Positions 62,212-64,000 of a stretch of 64,000 nucleotides of DNA are shown piece by piece. The position numbers and the translations under genes were made by a program. Position 1 is the first letter of the stretch. Each line of letters begins with the position of its first letter. This DNA is from Microcebus murinus (lineage: Eukaryota > Chordata > Mammalia > Primates > Cheirogaleidae), in NCBI RefSeq assembly GCF_040939455.1, contig NC_134108.1:54327501-54391500 (forward strand). Reading direction: 5' to 3'. The notes under the pieces were generated by a model. That model worked only from the letters and a program-made list of their open reading frames with translations. It was not told the origin of the DNA and made no database searches.

Positions 62212-62483
62212 CACATTGACTGCCACACTAAAAAATTTTTGTCCTTGGGGCCATAGTGTTTTATTACAAAAATAGAATAAAAACTTTGAAAACAAAATAA
62301 CCCTTTCTAATTTAATGAAAAATTTGTTGTTTTATCTAGTTTTCTGTACATGAGTTATATGCAACTTGAAAAATATTTCTTGCCACTCCCAAGGTGAGGA
62401 AACGTGTGAGTTACATATGCTTCATGAGGCCCCAGGCTCAAAACTAGAGTGAGTTATATACAACTCACATGGCAATTAATCTG
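62212..62483. mobile_element. piggyBac-like non-autonomous element (MITE)
   Basis: A 272-bp unit bounded on both sides by TTAA (62208-62211 and 62484-62487). The terminal inverted repeats read 'cacattgactgcca' on the left and 'cagattaattgcca' on the reverse complement of the right end, 11 of 14 identical. It holds no coding frame. TTAA duplication is diagnostic of piggyBac-type elements. From memory, non-autonomous piggyBac families of about this size were reported from mouse lemur; I cannot confirm the family here. Confidence 0.8.
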
Positions 62484-62584
62484 TTAAAAAAGAAACCATG
62501 GATAAAATTTAATTCACTCCCTTTACAATACAGAAGTGAAAACTAAGGGCTCTAAATGAAAAAGACACTGCTATTTTGTGTAAT

Positions 62585-62790
62585 AATAATGACTAACTTT
62601 TATAGAAAGTTTACATGTTAGTCTCTATTTTGAAATTTTTATTTGTATTAACTATTTTAATTATCATCATAATCCTGGGATGTAAATGCCCATTCTATTA
62701 TGATCATTTTTCAGATGAGAAAATTGAGGTTAAGTAGTATTCCTGTAATCAAGCAGTTTATGAGAGGCAAAGCAGGATGCAAAAATGTGT
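62585..62790 (-). mobile_element. MIR element, reverse orientation
   Basis: 'tttatagaaagtttacatg', 'taattatcatcataatcct', 'ttttcagatgagaaaattga', 'ggttaagtagtattcctgt' and 'ggcaaagcaggatgcaaa' match the reversed MIR order 'cgctttacatgta', 'catttaatcctcacaa', 'tttacagatgaggaaactga', 'ggttaagtaacttgccc', 'gcagagccgggattcgaa'. Confidence 0.8.
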
Positions 62791-63094
62791 CAGTAGAGTT
62801 CAGGAAAGATTTATCAAATGAATTATTGTAATAAATCCACTTTTCATTTCTTCTTGGGTTGAATAAAAAAATTACCAAATGCTATTTCTTTGATGTGGTA
62901 ACCAGTATCATATATTATAATTTTTCTACTTATAGTGAAAAGATAAGACTTCCTCTTTGAGTCATGACAGAGAAACTGATGCTGTACTTGGCAGTCAGTC
63001 ATAAACAAGTATACAACTGAACAAAATGTGTGAGGTAACTGTTTTCACACTTTAAATAACAGAACATTTACTACTGTGATCTTGGGAGAAGGGA

Positions 63095-63570
63095 AGGATA
63101 AAAAGTGAGCTCTGCCCATGCCCCAGCTTTCTGCCCAGGGGCTAATTACTGCAGCAGAGAAGAAAAATGGAGTCCAAGAAGTTCACCAGTCTCTCTGGTA
63201 TCAAGAGGAAGAGACTGAAGTTCCAGGTGGATAAAACACTGGGATTTTCAGAGCTGGATCTTCAGGAAGGAGCTGTACAGAAAATACAAACCAGATGTCT
63301 GCATGGAGATTCACCAAGAGTCCTTTGTAGAAAGTGGGCTATACAAGTACGTGGTGAGATGTGGTAGATTGAGCAGAAATCTGCTGCAGAAATGGGAAGT
63401 GAATGAAGATACCAAAGGTCATGTGAATCTCAAAGTCAGAATTCTAGACCAAACAAATAGTGAGACTTCACTGATCATCTTGACATTCACACCTTACTAA
63501 ATGAAGGATTACATGATAAGATGAACTTCAAAACCAAAATAGTTTGGCCTTACTAAACAATAAAACTAAG
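63095..63570 (+). pseudogene. Frameshifted gene-like remnant, parent unknown
   Basis: A GC-balanced stretch that looks like a processed cDNA: a possible 5' UTR ('ccccagctttctgcccagg'), ATG at 63167, coding text beginning MESKKFTSLSGIKRKR, then a frameshift near 63280, after which the frame of 63303-63500 continues in plausible coding sequence (blocks KPDVCMEIHQESFVES and LLQKWEVNEDTKGHVN) to a stop at 63498-63500. An 'aataaa' occurs at about 63560. Together the two frames would give roughly 110 residues. I do not recognise the parent gene and see no poly-A tail. It could instead be an unknown old transposon gene. The frame break means it is unlikely to be functional as read here. Confidence 0.5.
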
Positions 63571-63639
63571 TCCAAAAATAGCAAACACTTCTACACAGTT
63601 CTGAGCGCACAATAAAAAATTACTAGATGGGAGAAGAAA

Positions 63640-64000
63640 AATTTTCAAACTGAATATAATAATTTAGAGTATAATAAAATTTGTAGAATGCAGCTAGTAA
63701 GATGCCTAGAAGGTAATTTATAATTTTAAATTTGTGTACAAGAAAGAAGAAAATTTAAAAATCAATAATATAAGTTGCTTCATTAATATTATAGAGAACA
63801 AATTAACTCCTAAAAAGTGGAAGAATAATCATAATGATGATATAAATTAATTAAGAAAGATACATGACTAAAAAATTAAAAAAAAACAATCCCTGTCAGA
63901 AATGAAAGAAACAAAATCACTATAAATACTAAAAATATTTTAAAAGTTAAATTTATGAAGAGCTTTAATGCCAATACATTGAACTATATGAAATGTAAAA
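63640..64000 (+). mobile_element. L1M ORF2 fragment running off the window
   Basis: From 63720 to the end, 'gaaagaagaaaatttaaaaa' ... 'tccctgtcagaaatgaaaga' ... 'atgaagagctttaatgccaa' follows the L1 ORF2 region between endonuclease and reverse transcriptase ('gaagaagacacaaatcact', 'aatgagagaggagaca', 'acaactttatgccaataa'). The element continues beyond 64000. Confidence 0.6.

Overview
This window looks like AT-rich, gene-poor chromosomal DNA from a strepsirrhine primate, most likely a Malagasy lemur and possibly close to mouse lemur. The main evidence is the set of young Alu elements. They carry the usual 7SL-derived dimer, but the middle A-rich linker is replaced by a segment reading 'agttggccaattaattt' and 'tttctatttatagtagaga', which I associate with lemur Alus rather than monkey or ape Alus. 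A G-rich/C-rich L1 3' end of strepsirrhine type (51538-51825) and a TTAA-flanked piggyBac-like MITE (62212-62483) fit the same lineage. I found no protein-coding gene, tRNA, rRNA or snRNA that I can defend. The open reading frames are short and mostly lie in repeats or in low-complexity AT-rich DNA.

Layout. 1-5.8 kb: decayed L1M, an MST-like MaLR LTR (2520-2916) and an L2 remnant. 6-8.2 kb: a young and an old Alu. 9.5-15 kb: L1M pieces plus an Alu with an internal palindrome. 15-25 kb: mostly unassigned DNA with an L1M 3' end, an Alu, a MIR and an L2. 25.8-29.6 kb: one long, very old L1M lying on the minus strand. 32.8-35.8 kb: a complete Tigger2-type DNA transposon with TA target duplication, broken by an Alu. 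36-43 kb: a hAT-type MITE, L2 pieces and three Alus. 44.8-45.7 kb: a 908-bp solo LTR of class II endogenous-retrovirus type. 46-51 kb: unassigned DNA, then a MaLR internal region with part of its LTR. 51.5-54.3 kb: L1 3' end and L1M. 55.8-58.7 kb: an L1 ORF2 copy carrying an internal MER1-like element and a GA microsatellite. 60-61.5 kb: L2. 61.8-62.5 kb: an IAP-like class II solo LTR and a piggyBac-like MITE side by side. 62.6-64 kb: MIR, a frameshifted gene-like remnant and L1M.

The most notable items are the two class II solo LTRs, each with a perfect 6-bp target duplication, the CpG-rich IAP-like LTR that still has its promoter and polyadenylation signals, the piggyBac-like MITE, and a few hairpins and palindromes. 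I do not see a new multi-gene system. All repeat-family calls come from memory of consensus sequences, without a database search, so boundaries of old repeats are approximate.
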